33,411 nucleotides of DNA from Actinocrinis puniceicyclus (GCF_018283645.1 NZ_JAGSXH010000068.1:1-33411), one strand, 5' to 3'. Counted from the stretch's first letter, positions 8,591-17,560 are shown. The notes: generated from the sequence alone by a model not told the origin. Translations and numbers: made by a program.

Positions 8591-10039
8591 ATGCCTGAAA
8601 GCTTCCAGAATCTGTTGTCCGCCATCGCGCAGAGCGCATCCGCGTCTGCCACGCCGGTAGGCGCCGACGCCGCGCGACGGCGGGGGCGGCAGCGCTCTGT
8701 TCGCCAGCGCGCCGTGGCTTGCGTGGCGGCGACCGTGCTGGTCGGCGGGTCGGCCACAGTGGCCCTGGCCGTTGCCGCCGGACACGGAGGCACGCCGAAG
8801 CCCATCACGAACTCGGGAACCGCGACGCCGGACGCTGGCAGTGCGCCGCCGTCACCCAGCGCCGGCCCGAGCACGCCCGGCTCGCCGAGCGCCGGCGCCA
8901 GCCCCGGCGCCGGTGCCACCGGGTCCGGCATGATCGGCGACCTGAACACCATCGTGCCCGGCGCATGGACCTCTGCCGGCGCGTTCGCGCTCACCCCCGG
9001 CAGTTGGACGGCGAACATGGCCCGGCCCGCGATCCACACGGCCGACCGGCAGTGGTTCTACTCTTGCCACTCCGCCGACACCCTCACGCATCTCGGCGCG
9101 CTGGGATATCAGGAGCTGACGTACGGCGCGACCATGGGCGGCTCTCCGGTCGGGGCGGACCAGGTCCTGTTCTTCTTCCGCTCGAACGGCGCGGCTGAGC
9201 AGGCGCTGGGTACGGTCCAGAACGACTACGCGCACTGCCCCGAACCGGCGACGGGCGTCAACGGTGTACCGATGACCGGAACCGTCCAGCAGACCGAGAC
9301 ACTCGACGGCGGTTACGCCTGGGTACACACCTTCCGCACTGCCCAGGGCAGCCCCGCGCAGCCGGCGGACATCCCCGCCGACAACCACGAGTTCTTCGTC
9401 CAGCGCGGCGACGCCCTCGAAATGGTCTGGTTCGGCGGAAACCCGACGGTGGACGATTCGCGCAATGACCTGACGTTCCTCGCGGATCTCGAAAGCAACC
9501 TGTGCGTGTACGGCGGCCACTGCCCGGCGACCACGCATCCGCTCGCCGCCTCCATCAACGCCACAGGCTCGACGACGCTGCGCCTCGGCGGCAGCGCGAT
9601 CGAGTTCACCGTCGGCGTCACCAACGAGAGCAACGACACGATCCGGAACATCACGCCGGTCGTCTCGCTCGGAAGGTGCACCTGCGTCAACACGCCGCTA
9701 CCGATCATGCCCCCGGGCGTGCTCCAGCGCTGGGACTCGGCAGGCGGCACCTGGAAGACACAGTTCTACGACACCGAGGGCAGCGGTATGGACTTCGTGC
9801 TGAGCCCCGGGGTCGTGCAGGTGCCCCCGTTCGATCTCGGGCCCGGACAGAGCGTGACGTTCCGATACCGGCTCCAGCTCGACCCCGCTTCGTCGGACAA
9901 GCTGCCCGCGCAGTACCACGTGTCGAACGGGACGGCGTCCGTCGGAGTCTCGCTCGTGCATCCGATCGCCAACTCGGCCAATGCCCAGATCGGGAACGCC
10001 TCGGCCGCGAGGCTACCGGTCACGGTCGTCCTGAACTGA
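8591..10039 (+). CDS. Single-pass membrane protein paired with the ECF sigma factor
   Basis: The protein has 482 residues: a short basic cytosolic part (1-40), a membrane helix at 41-64, a Ser/Pro/Gly linker to about 110, then a large outside region. Residues about 120-310 have paired cysteines (YSCHS, AHCPEP, LCVYGGHC) and resemble a PknH-type extracellular sensor domain. About 320-482 is an Ig-like beta domain (LGRCTCVN, LGPGQSVTF). Its place 6 bases behind the ECF gene suggests it controls that sigma factor, but the cytosolic part lacks the HxxxCxxC of ZAS anti-sigma factors and is short, so this role is inference. ATG 8591 has GGAG 9 bases upstream. A strong hairpin follows the gene. Confidence 0.85.
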   Translation: MPESFQNLLSAIAQSASASATPVGADAARRRGRQRSVRQRAVACVAATVLVGGSATVALAVAAGHGGTPKPITNSGTATPDAGSAPPSPSAGPSTPGSPSAGASPGAGATGSGMIGDLNTIVPGAWTSAGAFALTPGSWTANMARPAIHTADRQWFYSCHSADTLTHLGALGYQELTYGATMGGSPVGADQVLFFFRSNGAAEQALGTVQNDYAHCPEPATGVNGVPMTGTVQQTETLDGGYAWVHTFRTAQGSPAQPADIPADNHEFFVQRGDALEMVWFGGNPTVDDSRNDLTFLADLESNLCVYGGHCPATTHPLAASINATGSTTLRLGGSAIEFTVGVTNESNDTIRNITPVVSLGRCTCVNTPLPIMPPGVLQRWDSAGGTWKTQFYDTEGSGMDFVLSPGVVQVPPFDLGPGQSVTFRYRLQLDPASSDKLPAQYHVSNGTASVGVSLVHPIANSANAQIGNASAARLPVTVVLN

Positions 10040-10094
10040 GCGGTGAGCGTTGATCACCGCTTGACCGCGTCCGCGGCAGGGATCGGGATCGCGG

Positions 10095-10133
10095 GCCGTG
10101 TGCGTGTCCACAAGCTGTGGACACGCACACGGC
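10095..10133. terminator. Perfect 18-bp inverted repeat, probable terminator
   Basis: Two perfect 18-base arms (10095-10112 and 10116-10133) flank a 3-base loop AGC, about 55 bases after the stop at 10039, followed by CTTTTCC. This is the strongest simple hairpin in the window and would end the ECF operon before the ppx promoter at 10179. The arms also contain GTGTCCACA/TGTGGACAC, one base off the Streptomyces DnaA box. Confidence 0.7.
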
Positions 10134-10178
10134 TTCGCCTTTTCCCCGGACCTTGCAGCGGGTGAGGCCGCCGTCCAC

Positions 10179-10184
10179 TAGCTT
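10179..10184 (+). promoter_or_regulatory. -10 element of the ppx/gppA gene
   Basis: TAGCTT is followed by 7 bases and the ATG at 10192. Confidence 0.55.
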
Positions 10185-10191
10185 CTTGGGT

Positions 10192-11130
10192 ATGCGGCTT
10201 GGAGTTCTGGACGTCGGATCGAACACCGTGCACCTGCTCGTGGTGGACGCACATCAGGGTGCGCGTCCGCTGCCGGCCTTCTCGCACAAGGTCGAGCTGC
10301 AGCTCGTTGAGCTCATCGGCGAGGACGGCGCGATCACGGATCAGGGCGCCGAGCGGCTGGAGTCCTTCGTCGCGGACTGCGTGGTCATCGCCGAGGACAA
10401 GGGCGTCGAGGAGTTCATCGGCTTCGCCACCTCCGCCATCCGGGAAGCGACCAACGGTGAGCGGATACTGCGCGGGATCAGAGAGCGCACCGGGGTCGAA
10501 CTCAGCGTCCTGGACGGCGAAGCGGAGGCGCGCCTGACGTTCCTCGCGGTACGCCGGTGGTTCGGCTGGTCAGCCGGCCGGCTGCTGGTGCTCGACATCG
10601 GCGGCGGCTCGCTGGAGCTGGCGTCGGGTTTCGACGAGATGCCCGAGGTGTCCCACTCCGGGCCGTTCGGTGCCGCCCGGCTCACCAAGGACTGGCTGCC
10701 GGGCGACCCGCCCGACGAGGACGCGGTGCGCGCGCTGCGCAAGCACGTCCGCGGCGGGATCGCGAAGGTCGTCGGGGACCTGGTGCGATACGGCCGGCCC
10801 GACCGGGTGGTGGCGACCTCGAAGACCTTCCGGCAACTGGCGCGCGTCGCCGGGGCCGCGCCGAGCACCGAGGGCTTCTACGTGCCGCGCCGGCTCGCCC
10901 GCGCGGATCTGCGGGAGTGGCTGCCGAAGCTCGCCCGCATGACCACGGCCGAACGTGCCGCGTTGCCCGGCGTTTCCTCGGGACGCGCCCGCCAGTTGCT
11001 CGCCGGGGCGATCGTCGCCGACGCGGCGATGGACCTGTTCGAGACAGACCAGGTGGACATATGTCCGTGGGCGCTGCGCGAGGGTGTCATCCTGCGGCGT
11101 CTCGACGGTCTGCCGGACGAATGGCTGTGA
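10192..11130 (+). CDS. Exopolyphosphatase / pppGpp phosphohydrolase (Ppx/GppA family)
   Basis: Enzymes of this family remove phosphate from polyphosphate or convert pppGpp to ppGpp. The 312 residues form the short actinobacterial two-domain type without the C-terminal HD domains of E. coli Ppx. ASKHA phosphate-binding motifs are visible: [11 protein letters not shown] at the N-terminus, [13 protein letters not shown], and [10 protein letters not shown] near 133-142. ATG 10192 matches the conserved N-terminus and lies 7 bases after a -10 element, so the frame upstream to 10117 is not used. It starts the conserved ppx - isomerase - proC run. Which substrate it prefers cannot be told from sequence. 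Confidence 0.92.
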   Translation: MRLGVLDVGSNTVHLLVVDAHQGARPLPAFSHKVELQLVELIGEDGAITDQGAERLESFVADCVVIAEDKGVEEFIGFATSAIREATNGERILRGIRERTGVELSVLDGEAEARLTFLAVRRWFGWSAGRLLVLDIGGGSLELASGFDEMPEVSHSGPFGAARLTKDWLPGDPPDEDAVRALRKHVRGGIAKVVGDLVRYGRPDRVVATSKTFRQLARVAGAAPSTEGFYVPRRLARADLREWLPKLARMTTAERAALPGVSSGRARQLLAGAIVADAAMDLFETDQVDICPWALREGVILRRLDGLPDEWL

Positions 11131-11156
11131 GCGGCGGTGTGCCCCGGCCGTGCGGG

Positions 11157-11162
11157 TAATCT
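11157..11162 (+). promoter_or_regulatory. -10 element of the TIM-barrel isomerase gene
   Basis: TAATCT is followed by 7 bases and the GTG at 11170. Confidence 0.55.
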
Positions 11163-11169
11163 CGGTGTC

Positions 11170-12084
11170 GTGACTTGGGCGGTCGGCAGCAGCGGCGAAG
11201 TGGCGAGGGTCAACGTGCCCAAAGTCGCACTCTCGACGATCTCGGTCTACCCGGAGAACACGGCCACCGGCTTCGCCACGGCCGCGCGGCTGGGCTACGA
11301 CGGCGTCGAGGTGATGGTCACCAACGATCCCGTCAGCCAGTCGATCGACGCGTTGCGGCGGCTCAGCGACGGGCTCGGCCTGCCGATCCTGGCGGTGCAC
11401 GCGCCCTGCCTGTTCTGGCTGAACCTGCAGCGCGTGTGGGGCGCCGACCCTTGGCTCAAACTGGTCAAGGCCAGGCAGGCCGCGGACGAGCTCGGCGCGA
11501 AGGTCGTGGTCGTGCACCCGCCGTTCGTGTGGCAGACCAAGTACGCCGCTGAGTTCGTGGCCGGGCTCAAACGGATGCAGGACGAGACCGACGTGCGGTT
11601 CGCCGTGGAGAACATGTATCCGTGGCGTACCCCGCGCAACCGGATCGTGCGTGAACGCGGCGTCGAGGCGTACGCCCCCGGCTGGGATCCGACTGAGCAG
11701 GAATACCCGCACTTCACCCTGGACCTCTCGCACACGGCCACCTCGCGCACCGACACGCTCGCGATGCTGGAGCGGATGGGAACGCGGCTCGCGCACCTGC
11801 ACCTGGCCGACGGAAGCGGATCCAACGCCGACGAGCATCTGGTGCCCGGCCGTGGAAACCAGCCCTGCGCCCAGATCCTCGGGCTGCTGGGCCGCAACAA
11901 CTTCGACGGGAACGTCGTGCTGGAGGTCAACACCCGCCGCGCGGTCGACCAGGAGGGCCGGGACGCCGACCTGCACGAGGCGCTCCTGTACGCGCGACGG
12001 CACCTGGCGGGCGCGGCCGAACCGCCGGCCGGGGACGCGGCGCTCACGAGCAGCAACGACGAGGTCGATCAGGCAGTCGGATGA
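11170..12084 (+). CDS. Sugar phosphate isomerase/epimerase-like TIM-barrel protein
   Basis: A 304-residue member of the xylose-isomerase-like (AP endonuclease 2) superfamily. The expected metal-site strands are visible in order: [40 protein letters not shown] and VVLEVN. These supply the Glu, His and Asp ligands. The physiological substrate is unknown. GTG 11170 is favoured by the -10 spacing; a GTG at 11215 (before [12 protein letters not shown]) would give a more compact start. It sits between ppx and proC, as in mycobacteria, and is followed after 49 bases by proC. Confidence 0.88.
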   Translation: MTWAVGSSGEVARVNVPKVALSTISVYPENTATGFATAARLGYDGVEVMVTNDPVSQSIDALRRLSDGLGLPILAVHAPCLFWLNLQRVWGADPWLKLVKARQAADELGAKVVVVHPPFVWQTKYAAEFVAGLKRMQDETDVRFAVENMYPWRTPRNRIVRERGVEAYAPGWDPTEQEYPHFTLDLSHTATSRTDTLAMLERMGTRLAHLHLADGSGSNADEHLVPGRGNQPCAQILGLLGRNNFDGNVVLEVNTRRAVDQEGRDADLHEALLYARRHLAGAAEPPAGDAALTSSNDEVDQAVG

Positions 12085-12133
12085 CGGCACCTGCCGCGCG
12101 GCGACGAACCGGACCGGAAACGAGGAAGGGCGC

Positions 12134-13003
12134 ATGACGAGTCAGAGCACGGGCATCGCACCCGCGCACGACGGCACCGCCGAGCCCGGCGGCGTTCAGC
12201 ACCAGCGGGTCGCCGTGCTCGGCGCGGGCAAGATGGGCGAGGCGCTGGTCTCCGGCATGCTGCGCGCTGGAAAGCCGGCCGCGGACGTGCTGATCACCGC
12301 GCGGCGGGCCGAGCGGGCGCGCGAGCTGACCGAGCGCTACGGCGTCGCCGCGGCGTCGAACGCGCAGGCGGCGAAAGAAGCCGACACGCTTATCCTGACC
12401 GTCAAACCGCAGGACATGGCCGCGCTGCTGGAGGAACTCGCCCCGCACGTGCCGTCCGACCGGCTGGTGATCTCCGGCGCGGCGGGCATCACCACCGCCT
12501 TCGTCGCGCAGCGCCTCGGCGTGCCCGGGTTGCCGGTCGTGCGCGTCATGACGAACACGCCGGTGCTGGTGGACGAGGCCATGTCCGCGATCTCGGCCGG
12601 CGCGCACGCCACCGACGAGCACCTGCGCCGCGCCGAGGAGATCTTCCGGCCCGTCGGCAAGACCGTGCGCGTGCCCGAGTCACAACAGGACGCGGTCACC
12701 GCGCTGTCCGGGTCGGGCCCCGCGTACTTCTATTTCCTGGTCGAGGCGATGATCGACGCCGGGATCCTGCTCGGTCTGCCGCGCGCCACCGCGCACGAGC
12801 TGATCGTGCAGTCCGCGATCGGCGCCGCGGTGATGCTGCGTGACTCGGGCGAGCACCCGGTCAAGCTGCGCGAGGCGGTGACCTCCCCGGCCGGCACCAC
12901 GATCTCGGCGATCCGCGAACTGGAGCGGCACGGCGTGCGCGCCGCGCTGCTCGCGGCGCTGGAGGCCGCGCGGGACCGGTCGCGGGAGCTGGCCTCGGGC
13001 TGA
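12134..13003 (+). CDS. proC: Pyrroline-5-carboxylate reductase
   Basis: ProC catalyses the last step of proline synthesis, NAD(P)H-dependent reduction of pyrroline-5-carboxylate. The 289 residues show a Rossmann dinucleotide site (VAVLGAGKMGEAL, about 26-38), TVKPQD, the MTNTP segment, and the conserved dimerisation part SGSGPAYFYF with SPAGTT near the C-terminus. About 20 extra residues precede the Rossmann fold. ATG 12134 follows a GAGGAAGG ribosome-binding site. The gene lies 49 bases after the isomerase gene, probably co-transcribed. Confidence 0.95.
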   Translation: MTSQSTGIAPAHDGTAEPGGVQHQRVAVLGAGKMGEALVSGMLRAGKPAADVLITARRAERARELTERYGVAAASNAQAAKEADTLILTVKPQDMAALLEELAPHVPSDRLVISGAAGITTAFVAQRLGVPGLPVVRVMTNTPVLVDEAMSAISAGAHATDEHLRRAEEIFRPVGKTVRVPESQQDAVTALSGSGPAYFYFLVEAMIDAGILLGLPRATAHELIVQSAIGAAVMLRDSGEHPVKLREAVTSPAGTTISAIRELERHGVRAALLAALEAARDRSRELASG

Positions 13004-13029
13004 GCTGATCAGGCCCCTCATACGTGGTG

Positions 13030-13059
13030 GACGGGTGGCGGCGCGCGGCAGCGCCCGTC
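13030..13059. terminator. Candidate terminator after proC
   Basis: GACGGG (13030-13035) and CCCGTC (13054-13059) can pair, with a GGCGC/GCGCC inner stem competing. It lies 27 bases after the proC stop and before the promoter of the export operon. Confidence 0.4.
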
Positions 13060-13129
13060 GGCACGCACGCACGTCTTCGAACCCGATGTCCGCCCACCCC
13101 CGGCTGCGACCCGGCAGGCACACACTGCT

Positions 13130-13135
13130 TACGAT
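13130..13135 (+). promoter_or_regulatory. -10 element of the MacA-like gene
   Basis: TACGAT is followed by 7 bases and the GTG at 13143. The in-frame ATG 13134 overlaps the hexamer and so is unlikely to be the start. Confidence 0.5.
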
Positions 13136-13142
13136 GTATCGC

Positions 13143-14546
13143 GTGAGCAGACTTCGGGTCGGCGCGGGGTTCCTCCTGACACTGACGACGGCCGCCGCGG
13201 CGCTGGCCGGTTGCACTTCGAACTCTGACGCGCAGGTGAAAGTGGCCGCGATCGGGTACGGCACGGTCGCCCAAGTCGTCCAGGCACCCGCGAACATCGT
13301 GCCGAAGGCGCAGGTCGTCCTGTCCGCGGCGGCCGACGGAACCGTGGCGCGGCTCGCCGTGCAGGACGGCCAGCACGTCGCCGCCGGCCAGGTGCTCGCC
13401 GTGCTCTCCTCGCCCGCCGCGCGGCAGCAACTGGCCGAGGCGAAGAAGGCCGCGGACCAGGCCGCCGCCGCGGGCGGCTCCGCCGGTCCGGGCAACACGG
13501 TGCAGACCACCGGCGCCGGGTTCACCCGGGCCGAGTCGGCGGCGCGCGACCGCGCCGACCGGGCCTTCGGCCAGGCGAGGCAGGCGGCGCGTAAGATCAC
13601 CGATCCCGCGCTGCGCAAGGCGCTGCTCGACCAGATCGCCGCGACGCAGAGCTCGTACGACGCCGCCATCAGCGCGGTGGACCAGAGCGTCACCGAGTTC
13701 CAGCAGGGTCTGGCGTCGGCCTCGCAGGTCCTGGCCGCCCTCGGCCAGGCGCAGCAGACCCAGGCACAGGCCGCCGTGGATGTGGCGCAGCGCACCGTGG
13801 ACGCGCTCACCGTGACCGCGCCGATCTCCGGGATCGTCACGCTCGGCACCGGGCAGGCCGGCGCGGGCGCGGCCGGTCTCGGCTCGCTCAGCCAACTGCT
13901 CTCCGGCGCCGGCGCCGGGTCGGCGGCCTCCGCCCTCGGCGCGGCCGCGGGCGGCGGCTCCGGCGGCGCGGGTCCAGCCGGCTCCGGCTCCGGCGCTTCG
14001 GTGATCAGCGTCGGCGGCCCGGTCTCCGGCGGCGGCTCGCTGTTCACGATCACCGACGCCTCCAGCCTGTCGGTGACCGCGCAGGTCGACGAGACCGACG
14101 TGCTGGCGGTCAAACCCGGGGTGAGCGCGCACGTCCAGCTCAACGCGGTGCCCGGCGCGGACTACCAGGGCACTGTCACGGCGGTGGACCCGAACTCCAC
14201 CACCTCGACGCAGGGCGGCGTCACCTACACGGTGCGGATCAGCCTCGCCCGCGGCACCCTCGCCGACGGTTCGACCGCCCCCGCTCCGCTCCCGGGTATG
14301 AGCGCCATCGCAGACCTCGATGTGCTGACGGTCCAACACGCCCTGTCGGTGCCTTCGGCCGCGCTGGTCACGGACGGCAGCGTGACCAGCGTGTGGCTGG
14401 TCAGCGGCGGCGTGGTGCACAAACAGCCGATTCAGCTCGGCGCGCAGGGCGACAAGACGGTGCAGGTGCTCGGCGGCCTGAACGCGGGCGACCGGATCGT
14501 GGTCGCCGGCGCGGACAAGGTCGCCGACGGTGACCACGTTGGCTGA
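13143..14546 (+). CDS. Lipoprotein membrane-fusion (MacA/HlyD-like) adaptor of an ABC transporter
   Basis: The protein has 467 residues. A lipoprotein signal peptide with lipobox LAGC puts the mature Cys near residue 22, so it is anchored outside the membrane. A lipoyl/barrel-sandwich half follows (ADGTVARLAVQDGQHVAAGQVLAVL), then an Ala/Gln-rich helical hairpin, the return lipoyl strand (LTVTAPISGIVT), beta-barrel (VDETDVLAVKPGVSAHV) and a membrane-proximal domain. An unusual Gly/Ala/Ser-rich insert of about 70 residues (about 234-302) interrupts the returning lipoyl part. It overlaps the ATPase gene by 17 bases, giving an adaptor-ATPase-permease operon for efflux or envelope export. Substrate is unknown. 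Confidence 0.88.
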   Translation: MSRLRVGAGFLLTLTTAAAALAGCTSNSDAQVKVAAIGYGTVAQVVQAPANIVPKAQVVLSAAADGTVARLAVQDGQHVAAGQVLAVLSSPAARQQLAEAKKAADQAAAAGGSAGPGNTVQTTGAGFTRAESAARDRADRAFGQARQAARKITDPALRKALLDQIAATQSSYDAAISAVDQSVTEFQQGLASASQVLAALGQAQQTQAQAAVDVAQRTVDALTVTAPISGIVTLGTGQAGAGAAGLGSLSQLLSGAGAGSAASALGAAAGGGSGGAGPAGSGSGASVISVGGPVSGGGSLFTITDASSLSVTAQVDETDVLAVKPGVSAHVQLNAVPGADYQGTVTAVDPNSTTSTQGGVTYTVRISLARGTLADGSTAPAPLPGMSAIADLDVLTVQHALSVPSAALVTDGSVTSVWLVSGGVVHKQPIQLGAQGDKTVQVLGGLNAGDRIVVAGADKVADGDHVG

Positions 14547-15270
14547 CGTCGCGCCCGGCGTCGCGGCCGCGATCGAGGCCCGCGACGTGCGCCGGGTCTA
14601 CCGGCTCGACGGAGTCGACGTCGACGCGCTGCGCGGCGTCTCACTACGTATCGAAGAGGGCGAATACGTCGCGATCACCGGGCCGTCCGGCTCCGGCAAG
14701 TCCACGCTGATGCACCTGCTCGGCTGCCTGGACCGGCCCACCTCCGGCAGCCTGCTGGTCGGTGGCCGCGACATCGCGCGGCTCGGCGACGCGGACCTCG
14801 CGCAGGTGCGCAACGAGGAGATCGGCTTCGTCTTCCAGTCCTTCCAACTGCTCGCGCGCACCTCTGCGCTCGACAACGTGGCGCTGCCGCTGGTGTACCG
14901 CGGCATCGGGCGCGGTGAACGCAGGCGGCGCGCGAAGGAGGCGCTTGAGGCGGTACGCCTCGGCCATCGGCTGGGGCACCGGCCCACCCAGCTGTCCGGG
15001 GGCGAGCAGCAGCGGGTCGCGATCGCGCGGGCGCTCGTCGGCGAGCCGCGAGTGCTGCTGGCGGATGAGCCGACCGGGAACCTGGACACCGTGAACGGCG
15101 ACGAGGTGATGACGATCCTGGAGAGGCTGAACGGTGAACGCGGGGTCGCGGTGGTGCTCGTGACGCACGAGGCCGAGGTCGCGGCGCGGGCGCGCAGGCT
15201 GATCCGCATCCGGGACGGCCTCGTGGTCGAGGACACGATCGTGGCGCACGGCGCGGCGGTCCGGTCGTGA
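14530..15270 (+). CDS. MacB/LolD-type ABC transporter ATP-binding protein
   Basis: The 246-residue ATPase powers the neighbouring permease. Walker A is GPSGSGKST (51-59), the Q-loop lies in VFQSFQLL, the signature is LSGGEQQR (155-162), and Walker B LLADEP ends in D179-E180, with the H-loop in LVTHE. The LLADEPTGNLD sequence is typical of the MacB/LolD/FtsE class, which works with FtsX-like permeases. GTG 14530 overlaps the adaptor stop by 17 bases, and the stop overlaps the permease start (GTGA), so translation is coupled. Confidence 0.95.
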   Translation: MTTLADVAPGVAAAIEARDVRRVYRLDGVDVDALRGVSLRIEEGEYVAITGPSGSGKSTLMHLLGCLDRPTSGSLLVGGRDIARLGDADLAQVRNEEIGFVFQSFQLLARTSALDNVALPLVYRGIGRGERRRRAKEALEAVRLGHRLGHRPTQLSGGEQQRVAIARALVGEPRVLLADEPTGNLDTVNGDEVMTILERLNGERGVAVVLVTHEAEVAARARRLIRIRDGLVVEDTIVAHGAAVRS

Positions 15271-16451
15271 ACCCGCTGGAGTCCCTGCGGGTGGCCGGCG
15301 AGTCGCTGGCCGCCAACCGGCTGCGCTCGCTGCTGACCATGATCGGCGTCATCATCGGCGTCGCGGCGGTGGTCGTGCTGGTGGCGATCGGCGGCGGCGC
15401 CAAGAGCATGGTGGAGAACGAGGTCGAGGGCCTGGGCTCCAACATCATCCTGATCGTGCCGGGCAAGTTCGCGTTCGGCACCGCGCCCTCGCTCTCCCGG
15501 CTGCAGTACTCGGACATCGACCTGGCCGCGCGCGTCGTCGGCTCGCCCGACGACGTGACCGCGAGCATCACCTCCGGGGAGGAGGTGCGCTCCGGCCCGC
15601 TCGACTTCTTCGCCACCGTGCAGGGCCTCACCCAGACCGTGCCGCAGATCTTCAACCGGCCCATCGCGCAGGGCGCATACCTGACCAAGGCCGACGTGGA
15701 CACCGGGGCGCGTGTCGTGGTCCTCGGCGCGGACGTGGCCTCCGCGCTCTTCCCCGGCGAGGACCCGGTCGGCCGGCCGGTCACGATCGCCGGGGTGAGG
15801 TTCCGCGTCGTCGGCGTCGCCGTGCGCCGCGGCTCCGCGTTCGGGGTGAGTCAGGACTCGCAGGTGGACATCCCGATCACCGCGGCGCAGCGGCTGTTCG
15901 GCGTCTCCGCGGTCCAGGACCTCGCGGTCAAGGCGCCGACCCCGGACCGGATCAAGCCGCTGTCGGACCAGTTGGTCGCCGCGCTGAGCGCCAAGTATCC
16001 CGGCGAGCGGTTCTCCGCGGTCACCCAGGACCAGATCCTCGGCACCATCGGCAGGATCCTCTCCCTGCTGACCCTGGTGCTCGCCGCCATCGCCGGGATC
16101 TCGCTGCTGGTCGGCGGCGTCGGGGTGTCGAACATCATGCTGGTCGGGGTCAGGGAGCGCACCCGCGAGATCGGGCTGCGCAAGGCCCTGGGCGCGCGGC
16201 AGCGCGACGTGACGCTCCAGTTCCTGATCGAGGCGGTGCTGTTGACCGCGGTCGGCGGCGCGATCGGCATCCTGCTCGGCGTCGCGATCTCGGCCGCGGT
16301 CGGCGCGCTCAGCCCGCTGCCGACGCAGATCGCCTGGTGGTCGCCCGCCGTGGCCTTCGCGGTGTCCGTCGCGGTCGGCGTCTTCTTCGGCGTGGTGCCG
16401 GCTCGGCGCGCCGGGCGCCTCGACCCGGTGGTGGCGCTGCGCACGGACTGA
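15267..16451 (+). CDS. MacB-like FtsX-family ABC transporter permease
   Basis: The 394-residue permease has the MacB layout: one membrane helix near 18-41 (LLTMIGVIIGVAAVVVLVAI), a large outside MacB-type domain (about 42-260), then three helices near 264-292, 320-342 and 356-378. The motif GVRERTREIGLRKALGA between helices is the standard coupling segment. Like other class VII transporters it probably does mechanotransmission or efflux together with the lipoprotein adaptor. GTG 15267 overlaps the ATPase stop by 4 bases. Confidence 0.93.
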   Translation: MNPLESLRVAGESLAANRLRSLLTMIGVIIGVAAVVVLVAIGGGAKSMVENEVEGLGSNIILIVPGKFAFGTAPSLSRLQYSDIDLAARVVGSPDDVTASITSGEEVRSGPLDFFATVQGLTQTVPQIFNRPIAQGAYLTKADVDTGARVVVLGADVASALFPGEDPVGRPVTIAGVRFRVVGVAVRRGSAFGVSQDSQVDIPITAAQRLFGVSAVQDLAVKAPTPDRIKPLSDQLVAALSAKYPGERFSAVTQDQILGTIGRILSLLTLVLAAIAGISLLVGGVGVSNIMLVGVRERTREIGLRKALGARQRDVTLQFLIEAVLLTAVGGAIGILLGVAISAAVGALSPLPTQIAWWSPAVAFAVSVAVGVFFGVVPARRAGRLDPVVALRTD

Positions 16452-16495
16452 CCGGTCCGGTCCGGTCCGTGCGGACGGTCCGCGGGCCTGACTGC

Positions 16496-16507
16496 GGGTC
16501 CGGACCC
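16496..16507. terminator. Palindrome after the MacAB-like operon
   Basis: GGGTCCGGACCC is a perfect 12-base palindrome 45 bases after the permease stop, within a GGTCC-repeat-rich stretch. It could be part of a terminator; the evidence is weak. Confidence 0.25.
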
Positions 16508-16572
16508 GGCCGGCCGGGTGGGGTAAACGATCAAATCGATCCCATTGCGCTGCCTACCGGACGGCCGCCCGC

Positions 16573-16578
16573 TACCCT
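16573..16578 (+). promoter_or_regulatory. -10 element of the gene at 16585
   Basis: TACCCT is followed by 6 bases and the ATG at 16585. Confidence 0.55.
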
Positions 16579-16584
16579 CGACGT

Positions 16585-17430
16585 ATGAGCGCCCTGGTTC
16601 CGGTCGTCACAGCACGACTCGACCCGACCCGCGAGGCACTGGTCGGGCACCTGACGGCGACCGGGATGGCGGGCCCGGTGGCCACCCCGCGCGAGAACAA
16701 CCTGCTGCACTACCGCCTGCTCGCCGACCGCGACCCGTACTACCTGCTCGGCCTGGACCCCGCCCGGCACTGGACCCGGGACTCGGTGCTCGAGCTCATG
16801 GCGCGCAAGGTCGGTGTCAGCCCTCTGCTTAACCACCGCTCCGGCCAGGACACCATCGACCCGGAGCGCACCGCCGACGCCCTGGATCGCTACGCCGCGC
16901 GCTTCGGCGTGGCGCTGAGGGAACGTCAGCGGGTGCTGTTCGCCACGGGGCATCCGGGCAACCTCGGGCCGCTCTACCGGCGTTTCGCCGCGGTGCTGCG
17001 GGCCGCCGGCGGGATCGTGGTCGAGGCGGCGCGGGGATGGTCCTATGACGCCTCCTCACCGCGCGGGCGGCGCCGCTTCGAGATCGGCTACACGGACGGC
17101 GTCGCAGTGGTCGAAGAAGACCCGAGGGGCCCGGTGCACAGCCACGCGGCCCGGCCGATCCGGGCGGTGCTGACGGAACTGGCCGCGCGCCGCGAGCCGC
17201 TGCCGGACCTCGTGGTGGCCGACCACGGCTGGTGCGGGGGCGCCGCGCAGGCCGGCGTGGACGCGATCGGCTTCGCGGACTGCAACGATCCGGCGTTGTT
17301 CGTCGGCGAAGACGAGGGCACGGTGCAGGTCGCGGTGCCGCTGGACGACGGTCTTGAGCCGGAGCGGTACACGCTGCTGGGCGATTACGTCCTGGCGCGC
17401 GCCCAGTACGTCGCCGCAGGGCGCCGTTAG
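16585..17430 (+). CDS. Conserved actinobacterial protein, annotated as phosphatase in relatives
   Basis: The 281-residue soluble protein resembles a conserved Streptomyces protein that I recall being labelled phosphatase without biochemical proof. Conserved-looking segments are ATPRENNLLHYR, DTIDPERT, LFATGHPGNL, VHSHAARPIRAVL, VVADHGWCGGAAQAG and GFADCNDPALF. The His/Asp-rich segments (TGHPG, VHSHA, ADHGW, DCND) could bind metal; that is inference. ATG 16585 follows a -10 element by 6 bases and has no ribosome-binding site. It lies alone between the MacAB-like operon and the HTH gene. Confidence 0.82.
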   Translation: MSALVPVVTARLDPTREALVGHLTATGMAGPVATPRENNLLHYRLLADRDPYYLLGLDPARHWTRDSVLELMARKVGVSPLLNHRSGQDTIDPERTADALDRYAARFGVALRERQRVLFATGHPGNLGPLYRRFAAVLRAAGGIVVEAARGWSYDASSPRGRRRFEIGYTDGVAVVEEDPRGPVHSHAARPIRAVLTELAARREPLPDLVVADHGWCGGAAQAGVDAIGFADCNDPALFVGEDEGTVQVAVPLDDGLEPERYTLLGDYVLARAQYVAAGRR

Positions 17431-17528
17431 GGCGTCGATCAGCACTCTCACGTACCGACCCGCAAGGCGAACGCGATCAGCGTTGCCTATCAACGCCACC
17501 TGGAACGCAAACCGGCGCAAGTTTCACT

Positions 17529-17560
17529 TTGACAGCGTAATGGCGAGGTAGGGATATCCC
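17529..17560 (+). promoter_or_regulatory. Possible promoter of the HTH gene
   Basis: TTGACA at 17529-17534 is a perfect -35 hexamer. GATATC lies 18 bases later inside a GGGATATCCC palindrome (17551-17560), which could be a regulator site. A second possible -10, TACTGT, lies at 17602-17607. The start used for the gene (17657) would leave a leader in either case. Apart from these elements I see nothing in 17431-17656. Confidence 0.4.

Noticed and set aside
12680-14537. Long minus-strand frames opposite proC and the MacA-like gene
   Set aside because: Ala/Cys/Ser-rich translation without recognisable domains; the sense genes are certain.
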